Shown piece after piece: positions 53,161 through 63,030 of a stretch of DNA of 64,000 nucleotides (position 1 is its first letter; every line of letters starts with the position of its first letter). A model generated the notes under the pieces. It was not told where the DNA came from. It saw only the letters and a list, made by a program, of their open reading frames with translations, and did no database searches. The stretch is from Closterium sp. NIES-65. Its lineage: Eukaryota > Streptophyta > Zygnematophyceae > Desmidiales > Closteriaceae. Position numbers and translations under genes: made by a program. The stretch spans positions 1,559,501 through 1,623,500 of the forward strand of contig CANXME010002160.1 of assembly GCA_948144175.1 (NCBI GenBank), in the 5' to 3' direction.

Positions 53161-54029
53161 ACAGTCTTGTGTGCCAGAGAGCGACACGAGCAGGGGGCCG
53201 ACAGCTGACCTGACGCGGAGGTAGACGCAGACGCAGCGACCTGAGGGGACTCAGTGGTCAGTGTGTACAGGTCCGACCCCGGCTGCCGAGTGAAGGTAGC
53301 CAAGTGACGGCCCGTACGAGCACACGTGCAGTGTGTCACTCGCTCGTAGGCAGGGGTGAACTGGTGAACACCCCCGTCCTGGAGCGCACATCCTGCCACC
53401 ACGTTCGTAGAGAACGAGGGGAGGTGGAGACCTGACAGTGTGCCTGACGGGACCGCAGGACAGGGAAGGACCGTGGAAGAGGTCGCAATGACCGGACCCC
53501 CAGTGGTGTCAGCAAGGGAGACAGCAACTAGCCGAGCAAGCGGCTCAAGGGCAGTGCGGTCACGAAAGAAGCAGCGAGAAGCACCTGAGTCCAGTGTGAA
53601 GGTGTGTAGTGCTGCAGTCGACTCAGTACCAAGGGGGGCAGACACACAAGCACCTAGAGCAGCTGCCTCACCAGCACCTGGGGTAGCCGACACGCGAGTA
53701 CCTGGAGCGGCAGACGCACTGGCCCTAATGCCCAGGTCGGGCGGCACACACAAGTACTCAGCACCCTCTCCACTAGTAGACATCACATACATAGCAGATA
53801 GAATAGCATCAAAGTCTAGAGCATAGATATCAATCCCCTTCTTCAGGAGATCAATCCAACGGGGCAGCTCAGTGGCCTGAGGGAACTGAACACGCCAAGC
53901 GTCGTCGAGACGAGCGAAGCAGCACTGTGTGGCGTGCGGTCGTCCACACTGCTGACCAGTGCGGTCGTCCACAGTGCTGACCAGTGCGGTCACCAGTGCG
54001 AATGACGTACGTGCAGCTAAGACCACCCC
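53154..54029 (-). pseudogene. Element E nucleocapsid end and protease
   Basis: The Cys/His segment is partly duplicated (CGRPHATQCCFARLDDAWRV; the DRTGQQCG part is repeated at 53935-53990). Protease motif HTFTLDSGASRCFFRDRT. Element G is inserted at its upstream edge. Confidence 0.8.
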
Positions 54030-54407
54030 TGTGAGGATCTGGGATCGAGCTCAGAAAAGATGATTCAAATTGAATTGAATTGAATGATCACATGGGTACA
54101 ACACGAGGCTATATATAGGCTCGACACAAGGCCCCGTAACCAGGTGTTACGCGAAGGTTCCGCGGGTCGCGAAGCGTCCCGAACAGATCCTTACCGAATT
54201 CGGTAGAAGGCAATTCGGTGGCAACCGAAAAGCCAGAATTCGGTGCACGCAACCTAGCTCGGTGCTATAACTATAATTAAATATAGGAAAGCACCTAGCC
54301 TAGGAAAGCAAGCAATTCATGCATGCATATAATCATCCCATGCTAGAAATAGCATAATAAAGTAAAGGCAAGCAAGCATAGCTGGCATAAGCCGTCGTAC
54401 TCTCACA
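54030..54407 (-). repeat. 3' LTR of element G
   Basis: 378 bp with several GAATTCGGT-like motifs and a TATATATAGG box. Confidence 0.93.
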
Positions 54408-54439
54408 CGTCCCCCCCTCAAAGCTGGGTGGCCTAAGAT

Positions 54440-55560
54440 ACACCCTGCTTGACAAGATAGTCCTTGAGAGCACGGCGTGCGTTGCCCATATCAGCTTCTG
54501 CAACCCAACTGTCCTCAGTGGGGTCGTATCCCTTCTAGCGTATCAGGAACTCGAGGGTCTTGCCACCGCGGCGCCGATGAGAGAGAACGCGCTCGATCTC
54601 GTACTCGGGTTCATCCTGTATGAGAACAGGTGGTGGTGGCAATAGTTGCCGTCCCTGGAACTGCTGGTTGGGGTCCTTGTAGGGTTTCAGTAGCTGGACA
54701 TGGAAAGCGTTGTGAAGCTTCCATGTATCTGGTAAGCGCAAGCGGAATGTAGCTGGTGTCACCTGTGCCTCAACGAGAAAAGGACCACAGAAGCGAGGTC
54801 GGAGTTTGGATGGGAGGTGAGACAGGTTCAAGTTGTGCGTGTCAAGAAGCACCTGATCTCCGACTGCTACTGAGTGATCACGTCGCTGACGATCGGCATA
54901 CTGCTTATGGGAGTTCTGCATCGTGGTGAGACGTTGCTGAGTCTTCTCCCATAGCTGCTGCATGGTGGTGACAAAGTCATGTGCGGCTTGGACGTATGCC
55001 GGTGTGGTTGGCTGCTGTGGTGTGAGTGGTTCCCGTCCGTAACACAGGAAGAAAGGAGTTTGTCCTGTGGCCGCATGTGATGCGTTGTTGTAAGCGAACT
55101 CTAGGGCCGGTAACTGTGTGTCCCACTGGCTGACGTCGTCCTTGCAAGCTGTGCGCAGTAACTGTTCAACCACTTGATTGAGTCGCTCTGTCTGTCCGTC
55201 AGTCTGGGGGTGGTATGCTGAAGACATTGCAAGTTTTTTCCCAAACAGTCCCATGAGCTCCTTCCAGAACTTACTCGTGAATTTGGGGTCTCTGTCTGAG
55301 ATGAGTGTAGCAGGGATGCCGTGAATGGTGATGATGCGGTCCAAGAAGAGTCGAGCAGGTCCTTCAGCTGTAGCTGTGGCGTTGGTCGGTATGAAGTGAC
55401 CCATTTTGGAGAACTTATCGATCACCACAAGGATGGAATCATGTCCCCGTGAGGTCGAAGGAAGTCCTGTGATGAAGTCGAGGCTAACGACCTGCCATGG
55501 CTGCTCCGGTACGGGTAGAGGCTGAAGTAACCCTGCTTTTTTCTGCTTGCTACTCTTCAT
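54440..55560 (-). pseudogene. Element G integrase and chromodomain
   Basis: Starts after the zinc-binding region at MKSSKQKKAGLLQPLPVPEQ. The integrase core has VVSLDFITGLP (first Asp), TLISDRDPKFTS (second Asp) and SAYHPQTDGQTERLNQ (Glu). The C-terminal part contains LRPRFCGPFLVEAQVTPATF and HNAFHVQLLKPY. The chromodomain EYEIERVLSHRRRGGKTLEF and LIR is cut by TAG (54535-54537) at the conserved Trp; reading on gives KGYDPTEDSWV, so the domain was complete before the mutation. Another stop (TGA for the last Cys of the HHCC zinc finger, CDT-stop-QRMK) separates it from RNase H. Confidence 0.88.
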
Positions 55561-55566
55561 CCGCTG

Positions 55567-56090
55567 TCACGTGTCGCAAGAGGTGACGAACTGCTGCACG
55601 TCTGCTGCCATCCCGGGCCAGTAGTAATACTTTGCTATCCCTGCTAACGTCTTATTGCTCCCGAAATGTCCCGTGTAAGGTACGTCGTGAAACTCCTCCA
55701 ATAGGATCTGCCGTAGCGGGGCGTAATTCGGTACCCAAATCTTTCCTGAACCCTTCCTTACAGCTAAGTCCTTCTTCCACTGTAATAGCTTCTTACTGAG
55801 GTAGGCGATGGGCTGCAAACTGTGTTCGTGATGCTGCATCAGTACTGCTCCGACTGCTTGGTCACTAGCGTCTGCTTCCACCACGTAGTCCTTGTCTGGA
55901 TCCGGTAGGATGAGTACTGGCGTTGTAGTCAATGCTGTCTGTTTGTTCAGTGCACGGTAGTCGATGCACATCTGTAAACTACCGTCTGGCTTTGGAGTGA
56001 AGAGAACTGGTGCACCGTAGGGAGAGGTGGATGGGTGGATCAGTTGTCTGTCTAGTAGATACTCTATCTGTTTTTCATGTCTGTCAGTTC
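55567..56090 (-). pseudogene. Element G RT start fused to RNase H (RT core deleted)
   Basis: Reads through [20 protein letters not shown] and [12 protein letters not shown], the N-terminal RT blocks. It then passes directly to [32 protein letters not shown] of RNase H. The palm with the YxDD catalytic motif, roughly 170 or more residues, is missing. A one-base insertion near 56075 also shifts frame. The rest includes [17 protein letters not shown] of the zinc finger region. Confidence 0.85.
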
Positions 56091-56915
56091 AATTGGACTC
56101 AGTCGGTATGGTGCACGTGAGCCGGGTTTCGCACCTGGTTCCTCCACGGTCTCGTGCTCGTGGGTGCGTGCTGGTGGTACGCCTGCAGGTATGTCGTCGG
56201 GCATTATATCCTTGTACTGCTCCAAGACCTCTTTCACTGCTGCAGGTAGCTCGGAACTCGGCTTCTCCTCCTCTGCTGCTGCCATAACCAGTGCTAGGTA
56301 ACCCGTGTTACTCCCGTTCACCGTCTGTTCGAACCGTGCCAGTGTCGTTTCAGGTACGTCCCCTGTATCCGTCCAGCTTCGCAGTGCTATCCGCTTCCCA
56401 TTGTTGTAGATGCACACCTTGCTGTTGACCCAATCGATCTCGGGGTTGAACCGCTTCAGGAAATCTTGCCCCAATATAAAATCTAATCCTTTGATGTTGG
56501 TGACTGGTAGCCTCCGCTTCCACCTCAACGCACCTATCTGCAGCTGCAGTGTTGACTTTCCGTGGATGGGAAGCTTCGTACCGTCCACCATCGTTGCTGT
56601 AAACTGGGTTTCTTCTTAGGATTCTCCAATTTTCTCCAATGTCCCACGGTCGCACACAGAGTGGGACGTACCACTGTCCACCAGGGCCTGGAGGCGACGC
56701 CCGTTGCAGATCACCTCGAGTACTAGTGGTTGCTGCTGCTCCGAGTATCCGTAGATGGTATCGCTTATAGGATCGTAGGGTACGTCGAATATGTTATCCC
56801 TAGGTCCTGCGCTCAAAGATGCAGCTTCAGTATCAGTTTTCAACTGAGAAAGGTTAGAAGGAATTATTCGAGGCCGATTCGGCTTCTCTTGGGCTTTGGG
56901 CCTGGAACCTTCCAC
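56064..56915 (-). pseudogene. Element G protease region
   Basis: Aspartic protease motif LQALVDSGTSHSVCDRGTLE near 56660-56700, followed (after a stop near 56616) by VTNIKGLDFILGQDFLKRFN. The spacer leading to RT includes ELPAAVKEVLEQYKDIMPDD. Confidence 0.8.
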
Positions 56916-57987
56916 TAAGCCTTTGCAGCTGTGTAGGCTTCATCTGTGGGGAACAGGGAGCCTTTAAACAGTGCTGCTGGGAGAGAATATTAACTCCTCG
57001 GAACGCTCGACCCGTATTAGCGCTCTGGAGTAGGGTCCCCATAATACCCAGTACCAGTTTAATTTCTGACTCTCCCTTAATAAAGGCTTGAAACCCACGA
57101 GAAGTAATATTCTTACTTGTCGGGGTATACGGCTGGAGTTTCCCGGTCGGTGCAGGGTCTTGTTTCGCGGATCCTCCATTAGTCTCGGCGATTTCCCCTG
57201 GAGCCGGCTGGTCGTGACATTTCAAATTTGCGCCACCATATTCTCCTTTTTTCGCCCTCTCCGAAGTTGCCACGTTGTCCGTTTTCTGCTTCGGGGGTGC
57301 GGCACTGTTCTTGTCCTTCAGCTCCGCACACCTTCTTTTCATTTTCCAACACGCCAAGATACGACGTCCTGTAGCGCCGCAAAATTTGCACGTCTCATTA
57401 TTTGCTAGCCGCTGCTCCACATCGCCCTCGTCGTTCTCCATCGGGTCGGCAGTCGTGGGTGGTGCCAATCGCCCCATGCCACTAGTAGGCTTGTTGCGTC
57501 GTGTTCCGTAGTTGCTACTGTTCAACGTGTCGAACTGTTCGATCAGTGCTGCCGGAACCTGCGCCCACGTCCCCTCGCCTTGGACTATTCTGTTGTTGAT
57601 CCACTCTAGAGCTGGGCCTCGTAACAGTATTGCTGCGAGCCGTATGCGCATTGCGTCTTTTGTCGAGGTCCTGCATCTAACGGCTTCGAAGTAAATTTCG
57701 AGTTCAGCTACGAATCGACGAACGTCGTTCCTCTTTACTCTAGGATCGAACGCCTCCGGTAGCCTCAGCTTCACTGCTTCGAGGTTAACTGTAGCTATTG
57801 CCGTTGTCGCATGTAGAATTGTCGGTGTAGCCGCTGCTCCTGCTGCTACTGTTGTCGCTGCTGCTGTGGCGGTTGCCGACTGGTTCGCAGGGAGTTTTTC
57901 GAGTCGTGGGAGCGCTGCACGTATTTGCTTATGCTCAGCACGTAACTCCGCGATTTTCTGTACTAAAATATCTCCTTTTCCCTCCAT
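56854..57987 (-). pseudogene. Element G gag
   Basis: 377 codons from MEGKGDILVQKIAELRAEHK. The gag core is AFDPRVKRNDVRRFVAELEI and RLAAILLRGPALEWINNRI. The zinc knuckle reads CKFCGATGRRILAC: the CCHC His has become Arg (CGT), so zinc and RNA binding are probably impaired. The C-terminal end drifts out of homology before the protease. Confidence 0.8.
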
Positions 57988-58416
57988 TTGGCGATTTACA
58001 GGAAGATGCGCGACGAAAATAATCGAATTCTAGGAGCTGGTCGACTTACTGCGAGTCAAATTGACTGTAGAATCGACGAGCGCAAATTCTGTAGGTTGCG
58101 TAAATCTCCCTTAGGCGAAATTCGCGTCCGATCTTGGCCGTTGAGGAGAAAATCGATCCGACGCTCCAAATTCCAACCTTTTTGGGCGGAATTCTCTGGG
58201 CCGTTGAGATGAAACACGATCGAACGGTCGAAACTCCAACCTTTCCACCAGTAAATCAGAGGGGTGTTCGAAAACCGAATCGAGGGGGACTTAGAAAAAT
58301 TGCGCGATACAGGTTTTACATACCCGTATCGGCGCTTTAGTCGTCGCCCCCGCGGTTTTTAAAGGCCGGAACTAAGCGGTTGAAGACCTCGCGTGTAAAC
58401 CCGCTCTGATACCAAG
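57988..58416 (-). other. Element G leader
   Basis: Untranslated region between 5' LTR and gag, with the primer-binding site at its start. Confidence 0.7.
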
Positions 58417-58794
58417 TGTGAGGATCTGGGATCGAGCTCAGAAAAGATGATTCAAATTGAATTGAATTGAATGATCACCTGGGTACAACACGAGGCTATA
58501 TATAGGCTCGACACAAGGCCCCGTAACCAGGTGTTACGCGAAGGTTCCGCGGGTCGCGAAGCATCCCGAACAGATCCTTACCGAATTCGGTAGAAGGCAA
58601 TTCAGTGGCAACCGAAAAGCCAGAATTCGGTGCACGCAACCTAGCTCGGTGCTATAACTATAATAAAATATAGGAAAGCACCTAGCCTAGGAAATCAAGC
58701 AATTCATGCATGCATATAATCATCCCATGCTAGAAATAGCATAATAAAGTAAAGGCAAGCAAGCATAGCTGGCATAAGCCGTCGTACTCTCACA
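58417..58794 (-). repeat. 5' LTR of element G
   Basis: 378 bp, five differences from the other LTR (two transitions, three transversions by eye). Confidence 0.93.
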
Positions 58795-59863
58795 ACCCCC
58801 ACCCTCGTGCTGAGAGTACCACTCACGGACCTCTTGGGGCGAAGGAGTGTGCTGCTGGCCCTGGCCACCGCCAGCGCCTCCACGGCCACCACCACCGCCG
58901 CCACCTCCTCGACCACCCCAACCCCTGCCGCCGCCTCGTCCACCGCCACCCCAACCACCGCCTCCGCCCCTACCACCTCCCCCGCCGCTGCCGCCACCAC
59001 CCCCACCGCTGCCACTAGTCCCCCCAGTCGTGCCACCACCCCCGCCGCCTCCACCGCCCCCACCGCCGCCTCCCCCGCCGTCGCCACCACCACCCTTGCC
59101 CCCTTTGCCCTTGCCGCTGCGGCGCCCGCTCGAAGCAGACGCAGCGCCGACCTTTTCAGCACCAAGAAGGTCGACAGCACCAGCAGAGGCGACAGAGGGA
59201 AGAAGGGGGGAAGGAGAACACCCCTCAAAGAACGGGGTACGGGGGTCGCCACGAGAGGCACCTACAGCGACTATGCTAGTCTCAGCTGCAAGCAGTTCCT
59301 TCTCGAGGAGGGCAATGGTGAGCTCAGTGGGGCAGCGAGCTAGGAAGTGGTCCCTGACAGCACGAAGTGTGTCAGGGAGGCGGGTGACTAGGTGGTCGAG
59401 AGTGAGCCAGAGTGGAGGGGGGTGCGTGGCAAGGAACTCAGCGGGCCTCACTAGTACGGAGGTGCGTGATGAGGTCAGCGACTGTGTGAAAAGAGGCCAG
59501 GTCGGGAAACAGGTAGGGGAGGGAGAGACGGCCTAGTGCGGCAGAGGCAGGTGAGGAGTAGCGAGCAACTACAGCTGTGTACAGTGCCTGTGCAGTCTTG
59601 TGCTGGCCAAAGTGCTCGCGTTCGTCTATCGGCAGGGAGTTGCGAATAGCGAAGCGAGCGTGGGCATCACAAGTCTGCCACTGTGAGCGAGCAGTGCTGT
59701 CAGCAGTAGCAGCAGGGGCAGTGACATGGCCTAGGGCGTGATCGTACAGTAAGATGTCATCCTTGGCTGTGAGCTGTAGGTAGTGGTGAAGGTCATCTAG
59801 CCTGGTGTCAAACTTCAGTGGGCGGCCCTCAGCATCAAAAACTAGAACCTGTGGGCTAGCCAT
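58795..59863 (-). pseudogene. Element E gag
   Basis: Starts MASPQVLVFDAEGRPLKFDT at 59863 and is highly similar to the first gag of locus B. It shifts frame around 59445 (TSEAR / RPAEFLATHPPP, with a short deletion compared with locus B). It continues through SIVAVGASRGDPRTPFFEGC and GRRSGKGKGGKGGGG into a Gly-rich tract (58860-59100). Element G lies just downstream, before the nucleocapsid Cys/His segment. Confidence 0.85.
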
Positions 59864-60660
59864 AGGAGCTGTAGAAGTAGCAGCACTAGCAGTAGAAGAA
59901 GTAGTTACAGCGGCTCAGTTCGGGTAGGGCGGCGCGGCTCGGGTGGGGCGGCTCGGTTCGGGTCGGGTCGCGCGGCTCGTCTGGGTTCGCGCGGCTCGGC
60001 TCGGGTCGCGCGGCTCGGTTCGGTCGCGCGGCTCGGTTTGGTCCCGGGCTGTGGCGGTACCAGGCCGCTCGGGGCCTCTAGGGACGGTGGGCGCGGGGCC
60101 AACGGGGCCGTTTGGGGCCTTAGGGAGGTGAGCGCGGGCCGTTCGGGGCCTTTTAGGGGTCGACGGGGCCGTTAGGGAGGTAAGCGCGGGGCCGTTCGGG
60201 GCCGTATAGGGGTCGACGGGGCCGCTAGGACGGTGAGCGCGGGGCCTAACGGGGCCACTAGGGGCCGACGTGGCCGTTTGGGGCCGCTAGGGAGGTAAGC
60301 GCGGGGCCGTTCGGGGCCTTTTAGGGGTCGACGGGGCCGCTAGGGAGGTAAGTGCGGGGCCGTTCGGGGCCGTTTAGGGGTCGACGGGGCCGCTAGGACG
60401 GTGAGCGCGGGGCCTAACGGGGCCACTAGGGGCCGACGGGGCCGTTTGGGGCCGCTAGGGAGGTAAGCGCGGGGCCGTTCGGGGCCTTTTAGGGGTCGAT
60501 GGGGCCGCTAGGGAGGTAAGCGCTTGGGCCGTGAGGGGCCTCTAGGGGCGGGCCGTCAGTGCCTTAGGCGCCCTAGGTAGGTAGGTAGGTAGGTAGGCAG
60601 GTAGGTAGGTAGTGGTGGGCCCTTAACAGTTCGGTCCTAGGAAGGACCTGCTCTATACCA
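59864..60660 (-). promoter_or_regulatory. Element E leader: primer site, hairpin, GGGCCC, GC repeats
   Basis: Primer site TGGTATAGAGCA (60660-60649). Perfect stem GGTCCT/AGGACC (60648-60633), GGGCCC (60622-60617) and a TAGG tandem run (60573-60612). The rest is GC-rich repeat (60110-60540) with units such as GGGAGGTAAGCGCGGGGCCG and GGGTCGACGGGGCCGCTA. Confidence 0.75.
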
Positions 60661-60795
60661 TCTTGGAATAACTGAACAGGAATGGATGAACTAAGAGTGA
60701 AAACAGTACAAATACCTAACCCTATAATTGTGTACCCCCTACAGGCTAACCCACTGTAGCCTAAACAAGCACAACAACATATATAATGTTTGACA
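60661..60795 (-). repeat. 5' LTR of element E
   Basis: 135 bp; its plus-strand start is TCTTGG rather than TGTTGG, a mutation of the terminal dinucleotide. Confidence 0.92.
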
Positions 60796-60990
60796 CAATG
60801 ATGTATGCGCGATTCTGTGGCGACCAAAACGATACACTTCCGAGTCAATTTTTGCAAATCACTGTTTGTATATGTTACAGGACAAAAAGGGGTAACTGAT
60901 GGAGAAAAGGCGGAAATTGTACCTGTTCATTTAAAACTGACGCGCCCTAATTGTCTTTTCAACTTCTGCTCGTTTCTGCTAAGGGCGTGT

Positions 60991-61163
60991 TGTGAAAATA
61001 GTAGCTAAGGCTAAGAAGCCATGGCTAGGTTTAGGGTACACGAAAGAGAAATGAAAGAAGAGGGGTTGCACTAGCAAGAATGAGGATACAAAATGGCAAA
61101 CCCTAGAAGGGTTGTACTCGCTATAAAGCACCCCACTACAGGCTAGAGCAAAATATTCTGACA
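60991..61163 (-). repeat. 3' LTR of element H
   Basis: 173 bp, TGTGAAAATAG to TTCTGACA. Confidence 0.9.
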
Positions 61164-61384
61164 CACCCCCATAGCCAAAGTGGGGTGTAATCAGCAGAGC
61201 AAGCAAAGCAGGACAAGCTCAAGGTGGATCACAATGTCACCACACATTTTGAGCACAAGTTCAAGAAGCAATAGTTTAAAGTTCACAATTATGAGCAAAG
61301 CTAGAGGCTATCGCAGAGGGCTAGTGTGGAGGAGGGACTATGAGAGGAGAGGAGGTAGTGGGCGGCAGCTGAAGCTGCTGACAT

Positions 61385-61620
61385 ACGGCGCAACTGGAGC
61401 AACTGGCACACGGGCAACTGGAGCAACTCGCACACTGGCAACTGGAGCAACTGGCACACGGGCTACTGGAGTAACTGGCTCCGCGGCTAAAAGTAGCGGC
61501 AGACGAGCAACGGACTCACGGGCGACTGGAGCAACGGGCTCACGGGCGACTGGTGCAACAGGCTCACGGGCGACTGGCGCAACGGTCTCACGGGCGACTG
61601 GAGCTGCTGGCTTCTCGGCG
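61385..61620. repeat. Short tandem repeats inside element H
   Basis: Diverged 21-bp units such as GCGACTGGAGCAACGGGCTCA. On the minus strand they read as (VAPVARE)n within a 108-codon open frame. Whether it is translated is unknown. Confidence 0.7.
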
Positions 61621-62379
61621 GTCACCCCCTTCAACCTCCCCAAACTATCCCACCCCCATTTCACACACCCCCTACTGCACCCCTAGGGTCACTCACATGT
61701 CACCCCCCTAGCACCACTCCTTCGTCTCCCACACACCCACCCCCCTCAGCGGCAGCTGCAGCAGCGGGAGACGGAGGAGGAGGAGCAGGGGACCGCTCAC
61801 ACACCCGCCACCCCCATACCCGTCACCCCCATACCCTGAGTGTGCGGTAAGCGAGCTCAGGTGTGCGCGAAGCGTGCACAAGCGTGCGGGAAGCGAACTC
61901 GGGTGTGCGGTAAGCTAACTCAGGTGTGCGGGGAGGGGGGCCGCAGGGCGACACGCGGGTCCACGAAGCGGCGCACGGGTCCCACGGGGTGGCGCGCCGG
62001 GATGGCGAGGGCCGCGCGCGGGTCCCTAGGGCGACGCAACGGGATCGCGGGGGGCGCACGCGGGTCCCCAGGGGCGACGCGACGGTCGACGGGGTGGACG
62101 CGCGGTTCTCCGGGGGCGGTGCGACGGTCGACGACGAGGGATGCGCAGGTCCCTGGGTGACACGACGGTCGACGGGGAGGGACCCGCGGGTCCTCGGGGT
62201 GACGCGTGAGGCAGAAAACCGCCGTGCGCCCCGAGCGCGCGGTGGGCAGAAAACCGCCATGCGCCCCGAGCACGTGGCGGGAAGAAAATAAACGTCGCAC
62301 GCCACGGGGCGCGCGACAGACAGGATAGCAGCGGAAGTAGGTCGGCCCACAGGCCAGGAGCGTACTAGCTCTGATAGCA

Positions 62380-62552
62380 TGTGAAAATAGTAGCTAAGGC
62401 TAAGAAGCCATGGCTAGGTTTAGGGTACACGAAAGAGAAATGAAAGAAGAGGGGTTGCACTAGCAAGAATGAGGATACAAAATGGCAAACCCTAGAAGGG
62501 TTGTACTCGCTATAAAGCACCTCACTACAGGCTAGAGCATAATATTCTGACA
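62380..62552 (-). repeat. 5' LTR of element H
   Basis: 173 bp; differs from the other LTR at two positions by eye. Confidence 0.9.
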
Positions 62553-63030
62553 CGTGTAACTTCTTCCGTTTTTGTCAAAAGACCGGACGGAGCCCCTAAT
62601 AGGCCGGACGGAGCTCCGTCCGGACGGTTGGGAATCAGGAGGGACAACTGCCCGTCCGGACAACAAATATGAAACTTTTTTGCAATTTCGAAAAAATGAA
62701 ATGCGTAACAGATATAACTAACTTCGTTCAAAGATCGCAGGTGTCGTCACACAGAATCCGCGTCACGGTACTGGTTGTCGTTGTCACCAACTTCGTGCGC
62801 CAATGATATCGCAGCCAAAGCGGACGGTCCGAACTGCCGTTCGGACGGTTTCAGCTGGTTAGTCCGGACAACTTTTTGGCAGAAAAGTGTCAGATTTGGT
62901 CCAGGCTGTAGCGACGTCGCAAGGGGTCTCGCGAAAATATATACGAGTTTTGACGAATGCGGTAACCCTAAAGAAGTCAGGAAGAGGCATCCGTCCGGAC
63001 GACTGAAAGTGAAAAAGTTACACGCCCTAA

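Larger units (their letters stand above)
54030..58794 (-). mobile_element. Ty3/gypsy chromovirus-like element G, RT-deleted
   Basis: LTRs of 378 bp (54030-54407 and 58417-58794) with five differences by eye, and a perfect target duplication ACCCC (54025-54029 and 58795-58799). The primer-binding site TGGTATCAGAGC (58414-58403) is 2 bases from the 5' LTR. A T-G rich tract reading TTTGAGGGGGGGACG on the minus strand precedes the 3' LTR (polypurine tract). Order: gag, protease, truncated RT, RNase H, integrase, chromodomain. Integrase after RNase H and the chromodomain place it among gypsy chromoviruses. Most of RT is missing and there are stops, so it is non-autonomous. Confidence 0.93.
48657..60795 (-). 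mobile_element. Copia element E (beta family), split by gypsy element G
   Basis: Minus-strand copia element with 135-bp LTRs (48657-48791 and 60661-60795) showing three differences by eye. It has a perfect target duplication CAATG (48652-48656 and 60796-60800). The pieces 60795-58795 and 54029-48657 rejoin once G and its ACCCC duplication are removed. Order: 5' LTR, TGGTATAGAGCA primer site, leader, gag, protease, integrase, linker, RT, RNase H, 3' LTR. Several stops and frameshifts make it non-coding. Confidence 0.93.
60991..62552 (-). mobile_element. Non-autonomous LTR element H
   Basis: A 1,562-bp element with 173-bp LTRs (60991-61163 and 62380-62552; two differences by eye) and a perfect target duplication CGTGT (60986-60990 and 62553-62557). 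The primer site next to the right LTR is TGCTATCAGAGC, one base from TGGTATCAGAGC, so it reads on the minus strand. The region beside the left LTR shares the copia 3' UTR (CACCCCCATAG, GTGGATCACAATGTCACCAC). The interior has no gag, protease, integrase or RT. It holds a repeat coding APVAREPVAPVARE-like units (61385-61620) and a GC-rich leader-like stretch (61920-62300). Confidence 0.88.
60983..63027. mobile_element. PIF/Harbinger-like MITE J, interrupted by element H
   Basis: Ends are GGGCGTGTAACTT at left (60983-60990 continuing after H at 62558) and its complement AAGTTACACGCCC at right (63015-63027). The flanking 3-bp duplication is TAA (60980-60982 and 63028-63030). Without H the element is 478 bp. 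A TAA duplication with GGG-starting TIRs fits PIF/Harbinger; that is inference. The interior carries many CCGTCCGGAC or CGGACGG motifs in both orientations. No coding region. Confidence 0.75.

Noticed and set aside
61823..62380. 185-codon minus-strand frame in element H
   Set aside because: It occupies GC-rich leader-like repeat next to the 5' LTR and shows no gag-like motif.
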